Part shown: in pieces, positions 25,752 to 34,543 of the stretch
Layout of the letters: the number at the start of each line of letters is the position of its first letter
How positions within the stretch are numbered: the first letter of the stretch is position 1
NCBI RefSeq assembly: GCF_030518235.1
Contig: NZ_JAULSA010000013.1
Coordinates: forward strand, 84,823-148,822
DNA: 64,000 nt
Source: Saccharibacillus sp. CPCC 101409
GTDB lineage: Bacteria > Bacillota > Bacilli > Paenibacillales > Paenibacillaceae
Direction of reading: 5' to 3'
Notes under the pieces: model-generated
Seen by the model: the letters and a program-made list of their open reading frames with translations, nothing else
The model's database searches: none
What the model was told of the DNA's origin: nothing
Program-made: the position numbers and the translations under genes

Positions 25752-26495
25752 TCAGACCGCCATGAAACCTCCATCCACAAACAGTTCGTCGCCAGCGATA
25801 AAGCTGCTATCGTTGGATGCCAAGAACAGCACCGCTTTGGCGACTTCATCGGTCTGGCCGAGTCTTCCGAATGGCGTCATTTGCTTCAGTGCTTCCTCCG
25901 CCCCCTCGTTGTCTCGGAGATACGTCTGAAGCGCCGGAGTAAGGATCACTCCAGGAGAAACGACGTTCACGCGGATGCCCTGGTTTTTAAGATCGGTTGT
26001 CCACGTACGGGCGAACGAGCGAATCGCGGCCTTCGTGGCGCTATAGATTGACAACTCGGGAAGCCCTTTACTGCCCGATCCCGATCCTGTAAGGATTATT
26101 GTGCCTCCCTCCTTCATTAAAGGCAGCGCCTTCTGTACGGTGAAGACCAAGCCCTTGACGTTCGTAGCGAATACACGATCGAAGTGATCTTCCTCGATTT
26201 CGCCGATTGGTGCGGACTCCGAAATTCCTGCGTTGGCAAATACGACGTCAACCTTGCCATGGTCGCGTTGTATGCGTTCGTAGAGTCGATCGAGATCGTC
26301 TAAGCTGCCGACGTCTCCCCGAACGCCAACGGCACCGCGGCCGATCTCCTGCAAGGCCTCATCCAATCGTTCTTGTCGACGTCCTGTGATGTACACATGC
26401 GCGCCTTCAGCTGCGAAGAGCTTTGCCGTCATCAAGCCGATACCGTCGCTGCCGCCTGTAATTACAACGACTTTGTTCTCAAATCGTTTTGTCAT
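25752..26495 (-). CDS. Short-chain dehydrogenase/reductase (glucose/ribitol dehydrogenase-like)
   Basis: The 247-residue classical SDR has the cofactor motif TGGSDGIG near residue 12, NAG (VFANAGISE), catalytic Ser in TGSGSGSKG and YSATK, and the C-terminal FIAGDELFVDGG. It reduces or oxidises an unknown carbonyl or alcohol with NAD(P)(H). I chose the ATG at 26495; longer in-frame codons would read back through the promoter and operator. The divergent TetR gene at 26737 is the probable regulator. Confidence 0.87.
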   Translation of the reverse strand: MTKRFENKVVVITGGSDGIGLMTAKLFAAEGAHVYITGRRQERLDEALQEIGRGAVGVRGDVGSLDDLDRLYERIQRDHGKVDVVFANAGISESAPIGEIEEDHFDRVFATNVKGLVFTVQKALPLMKEGGTIILTGSGSGSKGLPELSIYSATKAAIRSFARTWTTDLKNQGIRVNVVSPGVILTPALQTYLRDNEGAEEALKQMTPFGRLGQTDEVAKAVLFLASNDSSFIAGDELFVDGGFMAV

Positions 26496-26519
26496 ATCGT
26501 CTGCCTTCTTTCTTTTTTT

Positions 26520-26569
26520 AAGTGGAGTGATCCTCCGTTTATTATATGGAGGTGTCCTCCACTTTTCAA
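26520..26569 (-). promoter_or_regulatory. SDR promoter with overlapping inverted-repeat operator
   Basis: The minus-strand promoter TTGAAA (26564-26569), 17 bases, TATAAT (26541-26546) is enclosed by arms AAGTGGAGTGATCCTCC (26520-26536) and GGAGGTGTCCTCCACTT (26548-26564). The outer 8 and inner 5 bases of the arms match as an inverted repeat. It is a probable binding site of the adjacent TetR protein. Confidence 0.75.
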
Positions 26570-26736
26570 GTATCAGCGAAAATAAACCATGGAATTTTAG
26601 CCTTTTTCCCTTTTTGACACTTTCTCCAACTCCCATTAAACTAAAAAGAATCGGAGAAAATATCTTTGGAAAGACGTTTTTTGCGACACAGAATTATTTA
26701 AGAACGGAAGCATGACAGAAGTTGGGGGGAAACGCA

Positions 26737-27291
26737 TTGGCTGGGGGAAATTCACTACGGGCGGACGCCCAGAGAAACCGTGAACGTATTGTTGCTGCGG
26801 CTGAGGATGTTTTCCGGGAGCTGGGTGCCGGTGCTTCTCTGGAAAACGTTGCAAAGCGGGCGGGTGTTGGAATTGGAACGCTTTATCGGCGCTTTCCTAC
26901 GCGTGAGGCGCTTTTGGCTGAAACCTATAGCGACCGATTCTTATCATTCGCACAAACCAGTCGGGAAAGATCTGCCGAACTTGATTCAGCAAGTGCGGTA
27001 CGCGCTTATCTTGAAGAACTCGCCCTGCTCACGAGCGTATATCGAGGCCTTGCTGCTTCGCTAGGAACTGTTCTGCAAGTCGGCACGCCGGGCTGCCATG
27101 CGACAAGCGAAGAGGGAATGAGGTTATTGGATCATGCGCAGAAGATCGGAGTGATTCGTTCTGATATCAACTTTGAGGATGTAATCTATATCGTAACCGC
27201 AATCTCCCTTGCTGTTGAACAAGAAGATTCGCCGAAATCTCGTATTGCTCATCTGGTAGGCTTGTTCCTCGACGGCATCGGCGTGCGGTGA
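26737..27291 (+). CDS. TetR-family regulator of the adjacent SDR
   Basis: The 184-residue TetR protein has a head RERIVAAAEDVFRELGAGAS to IGTLYRRFPTREALL and a C-terminal domain of the TetR_C_33 type. TTG 26737 is chosen because GGGGGGAA precedes it at good spacing; no ATG in this frame fits. It is divergent from the SDR at 25752-26495 with the inverted-repeat operator between them. Confidence 0.82.
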   Translation: MAGGNSLRADAQRNRERIVAAAEDVFRELGAGASLENVAKRAGVGIGTLYRRFPTREALLAETYSDRFLSFAQTSRERSAELDSASAVRAYLEELALLTSVYRGLAASLGTVLQVGTPGCHATSEEGMRLLDHAQKIGVIRSDINFEDVIYIVTAISLAVEQEDSPKSRIAHLVGLFLDGIGVR

Positions 27292-27312
27292 TACTTCCGG
27301 AAACTCAAATGT

Positions 27313-27347
27313 CGGATCGTCTTTTTTGCAGGTGATCCGATTTTTTT
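27313..27347 (+). terminator. Terminator after the TetR gene
   Basis: CGGATC (27313-27318) pairs with GATCCG (27334-27339), followed by seven T residues. Confidence 0.7.
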
Positions 27348-27357
27348 ATTTACACAT

Positions 27358-27386
27358 AAAAAAAGCCGTCGTTTAAAGACGGCTTT
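27358..27386 (-). terminator. Minus-strand terminator of the UPF0291 gene
   Basis: AAAGCCGTC and GACGGCTTT form a 9-bp stem around GTTTAAA, with a T run on the minus strand. Confidence 0.82.
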
Positions 27387-27530
27387 CTGCCAAAAAAACA
27401 TAAATAAATGTGACTTAATTATTTTATATGCCTCGAAAAACTTCTAAATGAGCATGGATAAATGTATACATCAATGAAACTGTTCCTTAACCGCCTCACT
27501 AAATTCATCCCTCATATAAAAATTCTCTGC

Positions 27531-27770
27531 CTACTCGTCTTTCTTTTTCACGATTTCATTCTGCTTCGCTTTCAGCTTTTCAGGCGTAACGTCGTCGCCC
27601 AGCGGATCGATGATCGTGGAGTTCAACAGGATATCGTTAACCGAGCCGCGGAATGCTCGTAAATATTCTTTGCGCAGCAGCGTTTGTTCTTCTTTTTCCG
27701 CCTCGGATAGACCGACTTCTTTTTGCTTTTTGGACAGCTCGTTGATTCTTTGCAAACTTGGAATAACCAT
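27531..27770 (-). CDS. UPF0291 (DUF896, YnzC-like) small protein
   Basis: The 79-residue protein has the family's two-helix hairpin followed by IIDPLGDDVTPEKLKAKQ, which is nearly the same as in Bacillus YnzC (IIDPEGNDVTPEKL). YnzC-type proteins are small, soluble and linked to the SOS region in Bacillus; their function is unknown. The ATG follows GGGAGG; a longer reading adds eleven residues without a ribosome site. The gene stands alone here. Confidence 0.9.
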   Translation of the reverse strand: MVIPSLQRINELSKKQKEVGLSEAEKEEQTLLRKEYLRAFRGSVNDILLNSTIIDPLGDDVTPEKLKAKQNEIVKKKDE

Positions 27771-27873
27771 TGTATATCCTCCCTGACTAAGCGCATTCGC
27801 CATTTATGTTTATCCCATATTTTATCTAACTTCCTTCTTCATGTACACAAGCATGTAGATCGGCGCATTTAGG

Positions 27874-29199
27874 CTATACCTTCTTCCTCGACCATAGCAC
27901 AACCGGAATAAGCAGCAGCGCAAGAAATCCTCCGGCCAGCGAAAGCACGGAATAGCTGGAATGAGCTACGACCATCCCCGAAAGCGCGCCTCCGGAAGCT
28001 CCGGCGAGTGCGATCAGCACGTCTACCGTTCCCTGCGTCTTGGCGCGGGTCTCCGGCGTCGTGGCATCCACGATCGCGGCGGTGCCGCTGATCAGTCCGA
28101 AGTTCCAGCCCAGGCCGAGCAGCGCCAGCGCAACAATCAGCAGCGTCATCGAATCGCCCGGCGCGAACGCGGCGAGCAGTCCGGCCAGCAGCAGCGTCAC
28201 GCCGGAGGCGTAAGACATCCGCTTCCGGCCGTATTTATCGACGAGAACGCCGGTCAACAGCGAAGGCAGATACATTGCGGCTACATGGATTCCGATCACC
28301 ATCCCTACCGCGCCGAGTCCATGACCGTGATGCTTCATATGCACCGGGGTCATGGTCATGATGGCGATCATCACGATCTGGGTCAGCACCATGACGGAAG
28401 CGCCGACGATGACCCCGCGCTTATTGACGTCCGATTCCGCGTCTGAAACGCGGGAAGACGCAGCGCTGCCGAGACCGGCTTTTTCACGCTCCGCCGAAGC
28501 GATCGCTTGGGCAACGAGCAGCGGGTCGGGTTTCAGGAAGATCAGCAGCACCAATCCGGCCAGCAGATAAGCGGCGGCGGCCAGCATAAACGGACCGGAC
28601 AAAGCGGGAGCGCCCAGCGAAGTGGCGGCGCCGCCCGTCACGTTGACCAGATTCGGTCCGGCGACCGCGCCGAACGTGGTGAATACCATCGCCATGCTGA
28701 TCGATTTGGCACGCTGCGTCGGCAGCGCAAGATCGGTCCCGGCATATCGGGCCTGCAAATTGGTCGCCGATCCGGCTCCATAGATCAACAGCGAGACGAA
28801 AAGCAGCGGAATACTGCTCCAGATCGCAGCCAACACCACCCCGATCGCTCCGATTCCGCCCGCCAAAAAGCCGGCGGCCAATCCGACGCGGCGTCCCGAA
28901 CGTTGAGACAAACGGCCGACGATCAGCGCGGCGGCGGCCGAACCCAGTGTAAACAACGCGGTCGGCACGCCCGCATAGCTGTCCGTGCCGAACATATCCT
29001 GCGCAAGCAGCGCGCCTACCGTAATTCCCGCGGCAAGCCCCGCTCCGCCGAACATTTGCGACGCGATCACGATATTCATCGTTTTGCGATACAAACGGCG
29101 CTGCTTATCCGGCGAATCGATGTAAGAGCGGAATTCGGCTTCCTTTTTCCACTTCTTTTTCCGAACCTGATCTTTTTCTTTTACGTGGTTTTTTGACAT
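27874..29199 (-). CDS. MFS transporter with charged N-terminal extension
   Basis: The 441-residue protein has twelve predicted helices of the major facilitator superfamily, with a GRLSQRSGRRVG loop after helix 2 and DKYGRKRMS in the second half, the duplicated MFS loop motif. About 40 basic residues precede helix 1. The central loop holds a His-rich step (MKHHGHGLG) at about residue 290, which could bind a metal. The substrate is unknown; drug or metabolite export is likely. No regulator is adjacent. Confidence 0.82.
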   Translation of the reverse strand: MSKNHVKEKDQVRKKKWKKEAEFRSYIDSPDKQRRLYRKTMNIVIASQMFGGAGLAAGITVGALLAQDMFGTDSYAGVPTALFTLGSAAAALIVGRLSQRSGRRVGLAAGFLAGGIGAIGVVLAAIWSSIPLLFVSLLIYGAGSATNLQARYAGTDLALPTQRAKSISMAMVFTTFGAVAGPNLVNVTGGAATSLGAPALSGPFMLAAAAYLLAGLVLLIFLKPDPLLVAQAIASAEREKAGLGSAASSRVSDAESDVNKRGVIVGASVMVLTQIVMIAIMTMTPVHMKHHGHGLGAVGMVIGIHVAAMYLPSLLTGVLVDKYGRKRMSYASGVTLLLAGLLAAFAPGDSMTLLIVALALLGLGWNFGLISGTAAIVDATTPETRAKTQGTVDVLIALAGASGGALSGMVVAHSSYSVLSLAGGFLALLLIPVVLWSRKKV

Positions 29200-29320
29200 G
29201 CTTTTCCCCCTGCTTCGATTCCATAACAGACAATTTTAAATAACGAAAACAAGAAAAAGCTGCGCTTATACTCCCGGCAGCCTTTTCTTATAAACGTTCA
29301 AGCGTTTTGGATAACGCCTT

Positions 29321-29611
29321 TTAGCTATGTACGAATTCTGCTTCCTTCAGAGCCGGCGCTTTCTTCGGTCCGAATACTTCATCACATTTCTCGGCGATCC
29401 ATCCTTCGATGTCTGCGACGTTTTCGCTTCTGCATAATACGAATCCGCCTTGAAGCGAAAACACGATATATTCATGCTTTTCCCCAAAGATCGACGTTTT
29501 CATCACTTTCGTATTGATCAAATTAGCGTCCGCATTCAAAGCATCGGTTACGGAATCTTCTTTAAAATCGGCGTACATCCCCCAGGCTTTTGCCACTCCC
29601 CGCGTCCTCAT
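29321..29611 (-). CDS. Hypothetical protein, 96 residues, downstream of the TerD-nuclease gene
   Basis: I do not recognise this family. It is a soluble, mixed alpha/beta protein, MRTRGVAKAWGMYADFKEDS to KEAEFVHS, with one Cys in FVLCRSENVADIEGW. The start is uncertain: ATG 29611 and ATG 29578 both have poor ribosome sites. It begins 68 bases after the stop of the TerD-nuclease fusion on the same strand and may be its partner. Confidence 0.55.
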   Translation of the reverse strand: MRTRGVAKAWGMYADFKEDSVTDALNADANLINTKVMKTSIFGEKHEYIVFSLQGGFVLCRSENVADIEGWIAEKCDEVFGPKKAPALKEAEFVHS

Positions 29612-29679
29612 TTCTTACCGCTTATGCAGCGTCATGGATTTGCCGTCTTGTCGATGGCTGTTGTCAGTGTAACAGGTTA

Positions 29680-31683
29680 TCACCCAACCTCCAACCCGTA
29701 AGCCCGACAAGCTTCTTCCAGCCCGCCCGCAAAATACGTCTCCGACGTCGTAAACGCCCATTCCCCGTCGATCTTCCGGAACTGGCCCAGCACCAGGGTG
29801 TCGCACACGGTACTCGGCATATACTCGAATGTGTGATACAAATCCAGTTCGTTGTCGATCGTCAGCTCCACTTTTTGCTTGTACGTATCCAGCGAGCCCA
29901 CGATCACGATCCGCGTACAGTGCGCCGGCAGCTTCGCCAGATCGAGGATCAGCAGCTTTTCCCAGACGTTGTCGTTAATCAATCGCACGCAGCCGCTCGG
30001 GTGGTCGGGCTGATTGTAGAAAATAAAGTCGTCTTCGCCCGCGCAGCGGTCGTGCTCGTTCACCAGGAACGCCGAAACGTCGATATCCACTTCGTCTTCG
30101 GCGTCGAGTTTGGACAGTTTGAGCTTCAGCTCGGCTTCCGGCGATACTTCGATGCGCGAGCGCAGTCGTTCTTCCGTTTTGTCCAGCTGCGCTTTGTCCC
30201 AGATCTCGACGCCGAGCTGCTCCGCCATCTGGAGCGCCGCGCGGCTGAAATAGCTGGTCGCCACGACCATGCAGCTCTGGCAGTCGTACATATTCGCTCC
30301 CGCGTACACTTCCTGCACCGCGCGCACCGGCACCACGTTGCTGAAGCATTTGAGCTGCACCGCTTTGCGGACGCCGCTTTTGATAATGATCAGGTCCACT
30401 CCGTAGTCCGGCGCGTAAGGATCGCTGGTCGGGACTTCGACTTCGTAGCCCAGTTTGGTAAACAGTTCCTGCATATGGTACTCGAACGTCCGCCCGTCCA
30501 GCGCGATCTCTTCGAGCACGGCCGGGGTAAACGAATATGTCGCCGTCAGATCGGGAATCCCGTAATTGGCCGCGACCTGCTCCATGCCGGCGTTGTAGCC
30601 GTTGCCGATCGCGTTGAAGCGCCACTCCTCCTTGTACGCGTACAGCGCGCCGAGTTCCAGAGCCGTATTGCCGGCGCAGGTGTCCATGTCTACGTCGTAG
30701 CGCAGCAGTTCGCGGTTGTCGTAGGTCAGCACGCGGATATACAGCTCCTCCGGCGCACCGTGTGGCATGACCAGCGTAAACAGCACTTTGTCATGTCCCG
30801 CCTGCCCGATCGCCGCCAGATTCACCGTGTACTGCTCCATATCCTCCGTCGGCAGTTCTCTCCCGTCCACATGCGTTGTGCCGATCGTCGATTTATTCCC
30901 GAAAAAGGCGATGCTTTCCGCGTCCGGCAGCCGGCTGTTTTTGAGCAGCATCGCCGCCGTCAGGCATTCGCCTTCCCCCGTTTTCCAGCCGATCCCGATC
31001 TTGAGATTGCTCTGCTCGACCGTCGTTTTGGAGCCTTTGACGATCTTTTGCGAGCCGGAACGGTCTTCGATGCGCATCGCGCGCACCCGGCCGCTGAGCG
31101 GCAGATCCGTTTTGTTGACGTACTGCGTGAATTTGTTGAGCACTTTGCGGTACAGCACGGACGTCGCCAGGCTCGAAATCTTCGGGACGTGGGTGATCGT
31201 GACGTTCTTCGGCGTTTTCTCCGTGCAGCGCAGCGGATAGCCTTTGATCGAGATAAAGTTCCAGAACAGATGCGGGGCGCTCATGGCGTTGATCCGGCCC
31301 AGATAAGGGGTGACTTCTTCGTCGGTGAACCAGATGATGTTCGTCAGCTCGCTGGTGGTGAACAATCGGGAGAACAGATCGATCTTTTCGCCGCGCGACG
31401 CGTCTTTGCCATAGATATGCGACTTCATATAGGTGCTGGCGTTGTCTTCGGTAAAAGCGGGCAGCCGGTAAAAGGTACCGTTCGTCTGCGCCACCACTTT
31501 CACCGGACCGTTTTGCGCCAGCGGAGACAGTTTGTTGAACACCGTCTGCATATTGCCGCGCTTCATGTATTTTTGCAGGCCCTCGGCGGCGTTGACGATC
31601 AGGATGAAGTTGAGCTTCTCCCCCTCGACGCCCTGGCGGGTTAAGTAGGATTGATACGAGTTGCGATAGCTGCTGAAGCTCAT
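29680..31683 (-). CDS. TerD - Mrr-like nuclease - TerD fusion with degenerate vWA-like N-terminus
   Basis: The 667-residue protein appears to have four parts. Residues 20-150 resemble a TerF-like vWA domain that has lost its metal site (ILIVNAAEG where D-x-S-x-S is expected). Residues about 215-380 are TerD-like, ending EWRFNAIGNGYNAGMEQVAANYGI. Residues about 398-500 resemble an Mrr/PD-(D/E)xK nuclease: FE (Glu401), GVDLIII (Asp430), QLK (Gln443, Lys445), then ATSYFSRAA. Residues about 520-667 form a second TerD domain with FIFYNQPDHPSG. TerD domains bind calcium in tellurite, phage and stress responses. I infer a DNA-acting stress or defence protein. GAGGGGG supports ATG 31683. No other ter gene is nearby. 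Confidence 0.78.
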   Translation of the reverse strand: MSFSSYRNSYQSYLTRQGVEGEKLNFILIVNAAEGLQKYMKRGNMQTVFNKLSPLAQNGPVKVVAQTNGTFYRLPAFTEDNASTYMKSHIYGKDASRGEKIDLFSRLFTTSELTNIIWFTDEEVTPYLGRINAMSAPHLFWNFISIKGYPLRCTEKTPKNVTITHVPKISSLATSVLYRKVLNKFTQYVNKTDLPLSGRVRAMRIEDRSGSQKIVKGSKTTVEQSNLKIGIGWKTGEGECLTAAMLLKNSRLPDAESIAFFGNKSTIGTTHVDGRELPTEDMEQYTVNLAAIGQAGHDKVLFTLVMPHGAPEELYIRVLTYDNRELLRYDVDMDTCAGNTALELGALYAYKEEWRFNAIGNGYNAGMEQVAANYGIPDLTATYSFTPAVLEEIALDGRTFEYHMQELFTKLGYEVEVPTSDPYAPDYGVDLIIIKSGVRKAVQLKCFSNVVPVRAVQEVYAGANMYDCQSCMVVATSYFSRAALQMAEQLGVEIWDKAQLDKTEERLRSRIEVSPEAELKLKLSKLDAEDEVDIDVSAFLVNEHDRCAGEDDFIFYNQPDHPSGCVRLINDNVWEKLLILDLAKLPAHCTRIVIVGSLDTYKQKVELTIDNELDLYHTFEYMPSTVCDTLVLGQFRKIDGEWAFTTSETYFAGGLEEACRAYGLEVG

Positions 31684-31793
31684 GACGATTCCCCCTCAAG
31701 GAAGTTTCTCTCTAAAAAAGAGGATGCGGTCCAAATGACCAGTTGCTTCCTTAAGCTTACTCTCTTTCTGGATGGAAGTGAATGGACGGGAGG

Positions 31794-31837
31794 AAAAAAG
31801 CCTGATTAACGCGTTTTCTCAATTGCGTTAACAGGCT
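31794..31837 (-). terminator. Terminator of the C39-like peptidase gene
   Basis: AGCCTGATTAACGC pairs with GCGTTAACAGGCT with one bulge, followed on the minus strand by T residues. Confidence 0.85.
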
Positions 31838-31857
31838 TTCTATTTCATCAAAGAAAA

Positions 31858-33036
31858 TTACTGTTTGTAAGAAGTAAACAAAAAATAGTTTTTATTAGCT
31901 GCCCAGTTATAATAATTTGAAGTGGTCGCGTTTTTACTGGGGTCTTTAGCACCGAATTCAAAGACTCCACTGCTCGTCATTCTATATCCGTTTCCTGCTT
32001 GCCAATGCCAGGTTACGTCTGGATCAAGCCAGACAAAAAAATCGGGTTTATTCCACATGACCAGCGGAGGTCTTGAACTAATCACACGATCCTGATAGCT
32101 GGCTATGGCACCAGAGGCACTCCCCTTGATGTTGGTTGCCGTCCAACCACTCATATGCATGTTCAAAAGTTGAGGCGTTAAAAACGACATATTGCCCGCC
32201 GAGGTACCGAAAATGTTCGTGCCAAGAAAATTATACATACCGTTAATCATGTCGCTCTCTGAATTATTAAAATATGTTTTCATGTCATGAACTTGAAGTC
32301 CGATGCTATGAAGATATTGAATAACCATTGAAAGAGAAGTAGGACCACACGCGCTGCCTGAGTGATTAACACCTGGTTGGTACTGATTCATTGAAGGAAC
32401 AGCCAAATAATAAGCCGAGGGAGCCGCTTTTAAAGAAAAAGAGTCTGACTCCAAACTTTGTTTCCATAATTCACGAGAATTTGGCTCAACATTTAAATCT
32501 AAACTTTGAAGTATTTCTGCTAGAGTAGGGGAAAAAGCGTCAGCGTTGTTTTTTTGCAGCTTCATCTTCTGATTATTATTGTTAACTTCACTTTCAATTT
32601 GTGAAATAAGTTCGTTGGCATTTACGGCGGCCGCCTGATTTCCCCCTCCAAAATAATACAATTTCTCATCTGCCTCTGCCGACTCCAAGGAATCTTTTGT
32701 CGGCGAACTGCTATATTCGAGGATAGGAGTTATATCGTACCTAGCCCCAGTAATATAATAGCCGATACTTTGATTGCCTTGCATAAGCTGAAAATAGTAG
32801 CCCATTATATGATCGTGAATGTCATATAAGTCTGCACGATGCACAATTTCTACATCATTCCACAAACCGAAGAATTCATGTTCAGGAGGAATATTTTTGA
32901 TATCGCTTTCAACAACTTGCTTAACCGCTTCCACGGGTATGAGTTCACTTTCGGCATTGGCCGCTGGTGTATTCAAGAAAGTAAATCCGAACAAAATAAT
33001 TGCAAAAAAGATACTCCTACATCTTTTAACATCCAT
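31858..33036 (-). CDS. Secreted C39/papain-fold (Peptidase_C39_2-like) cysteine protease
   Basis: The 392-residue protein has a signal peptide (SIFFAIILFGFTFLNTPAANA), a hydrophilic pro-region to about residue 205, and a C39-like domain. The domain shows VPSMNQY, the nucleophile Cys230 in SACGPTSLSMVIQYL and His344 in TWHWQAGNGYRM. Extracellular proteolysis or bacteriocin-like processing is possible; the substrate is unknown. The gene is markedly AT-rich compared with its neighbours, which suggests recent transfer. It ends at a strong terminator. Confidence 0.72.
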   Translation of the reverse strand: MDVKRCRSIFFAIILFGFTFLNTPAANAESELIPVEAVKQVVESDIKNIPPEHEFFGLWNDVEIVHRADLYDIHDHIMGYYFQLMQGNQSIGYYITGARYDITPILEYSSSPTKDSLESAEADEKLYYFGGGNQAAAVNANELISQIESEVNNNNQKMKLQKNNADAFSPTLAEILQSLDLNVEPNSRELWKQSLESDSFSLKAAPSAYYLAVPSMNQYQPGVNHSGSACGPTSLSMVIQYLHSIGLQVHDMKTYFNNSESDMINGMYNFLGTNIFGTSAGNMSFLTPQLLNMHMSGWTATNIKGSASGAIASYQDRVISSRPPLVMWNKPDFFVWLDPDVTWHWQAGNGYRMTSSGVFEFGAKDPSKNATTSNYYNWAANKNYFLFTSYKQ

Positions 33037-33084
33037 TTTGTCATCCCCTTTAGTTACATCTACATTTTAGGTTTGATGCTTGTT

Positions 33085-33411
33085 TCATTTTCTTCCCGAC
33101 CTTCGTTTCTCTAATACATAGTCATACAAGTCTTCAAATTCTTTCGTCTGCATATCCTGACCGACGTAGAAAACCAGTGTGGGATCTTCTGTCGGATAAG
33201 CATGGGAACTGTATCTAAGGTGCATAACATCGAAACTCATCTTCTGCATTTGAAAATCGATCCGATACTTATCCTCCAGGTAAGTTTCAAACTCTTTCTT
33301 GTAAGATGCAGATTTCCAAGGGAGTCCATAGAATATCGCATATACTCCCATGCCTAGAAGCAATACAACGAGCAAAAAAACGATTTCTCCTTTTCCAAAT
33401 CGGTTTTTCAT
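33085..33411 (-). CDS. Small membrane-anchored hypothetical protein
   Basis: The 108-residue protein has one N-terminal membrane helix (EIVFLLVVLLLGMGVYAIFY) and an exposed C-terminal domain rich in Tyr, Asp and Lys. It is not recognised. GGAGG lies before the ATG. It shares strand, low GC and spacing with the C39-like gene and may be cotranscribed with it. Confidence 0.65.
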   Translation of the reverse strand: MKNRFGKGEIVFLLVVLLLGMGVYAIFYGLPWKSASYKKEFETYLEDKYRIDFQMQKMSFDVMHLRYSSHAYPTEDPTLVFYVGQDMQTKEFEDLYDYVLEKRRSGRK

Positions 33412-33523
33412 CTTTTCCTCCTTTTTTAAATTTAGTTCCCTTCCATCTAAACGCCATGAAAAGCATGATAGTTGTAAAAAAATTAAAAATTCCCAAAATG
33501 AATATGTTGATCGAGAATGGATT

Positions 33524-34408
33524 TTACTTCACGTTATATAACTCTTCCTCAAAATACTCCACCGCCACCTCGCGAAAAACCTCCGCCGCCCGCGACATAT
33601 ACCGCTCGTCGTTCCACAGCAGTGCGATCTCGCGCTCCAATTTGGGTTCTTTCAGCGCGATATACCGCACTTCCGCGCGTTTCTCCATAGCCGTCGCCGG
33701 TATAAAAGCGATCCCGATCCCCGCTTCGGCCAGCGCGATCAGCTTCGACGGCTCGTCGCCTTCGTACACGTAGCGAAGCTCGAAGCCCAGCGATCGGGCG
33801 GCGCCGTCGATCAGGTCGCGGGTGCCGCTTCCCTTTTTCACGCCGACGATCCATTGGTTTTGCAGTTCCGTAAGTTTGACGGCTTCCCGCTTCGCCAGCG
33901 GATGATCCGCAGGCAGTACGGCAACGATCGGATCGACATGCAGAATCCGGCAGGCGATGCCCTCGCCGGCCGAAGGCGAAGACATCCCGAAGTCCACTTC
34001 GCCCCGCCGCACCCGCTGCGTCAACTCGCTTCGCTCCACCCGCTCCACGTAGAGCTGGATATCCGGCATCCGCCTGCGGTATTCGCGCAGGATAGCGGGC
34101 AGCGTACTGGCGGCGGTTACGGCGAGCTTGAGCGTATCCGGTTCGCGCCCGGCCAGATCGCGGATTTCCCGCCGGCCCTGCTCCAGTTCGAACAACGCTT
34201 TTTCCGCGCGTTTGAGAAACAGCTTTCCGAATTCGCTCAGCTGCAGCCTGCGGTTGATCCGGTCGAACAGCGGCGCGCCCAGATCGTTTTCGAGGCGCTG
34301 GATCGTTTTGCTGAGCGAAGACTGGGTGACATGCAGACGCCGCGCCGCTTCGGTCATATGCCCGGTTCTCGCCACTTCGATAAAATACTGCAATTGCAGC
34401 AGTTCCAT
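33524..34408 (-). CDS. LysR-family transcriptional regulator
   Basis: The 294-residue protein has the LysR winged helix at 1-60 (LQYFIEVARTGHMTEAARRLHVTQSSLSKTI) and a periplasmic-binding-like effector domain (about 90-290). It is similar in order to the CynR/YybE-like group. It is divergent from the MFS gene at 34544, which is its likely target; the shared intergenic region is 135 bases. The effector is unknown. Confidence 0.87.
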   Translation of the reverse strand: MELLQLQYFIEVARTGHMTEAARRLHVTQSSLSKTIQRLENDLGAPLFDRINRRLQLSEFGKLFLKRAEKALFELEQGRREIRDLAGREPDTLKLAVTAASTLPAILREYRRRMPDIQLYVERVERSELTQRVRRGEVDFGMSSPSAGEGIACRILHVDPIVAVLPADHPLAKREAVKLTELQNQWIVGVKKGSGTRDLIDGAARSLGFELRYVYEGDEPSKLIALAEAGIGIAFIPATAMEKRAEVRYIALKEPKLEREIALLWNDERYMSRAAEVFREVAVEYFEEELYNVK

Positions 34409-34543
34409 ATTGGCTCCCCCTGTTTATCCGTGACTTCTCCAATACTTGTATAATCATTCCTTTCAGTCAATGGAATCATAGCATAAAAGGCGTTGGAGAG
34501 AATCAGCAAATTCCGCTAAGCTTCTGGCATAGGGGGAATGATT

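Noticed and set aside
26712..26786. Short frame from ATG 26712 before the TetR gene
   Set aside because: It ends after 24 codons and lies in a different frame from TetR; a frameshifted start is possible, but TTG 26737 with GGGGGGAA explains the gene.
27313..27386. Two neighbouring hairpins considered as a riboswitch
   Set aside because: Each is a simple terminator with its own T run, one per strand, between converging genes.
31684..31793. Possible attenuator upstream of the TerD-nuclease gene
   Set aside because: Only weak short inverted repeats are present, without a terminator/antiterminator pair.
33287..33496. Minus-strand frame overlapping the 33085-33411 gene start
   Set aside because: It overlaps the better-supported gene (GGAGG, membrane helix) in another frame and has no family match.
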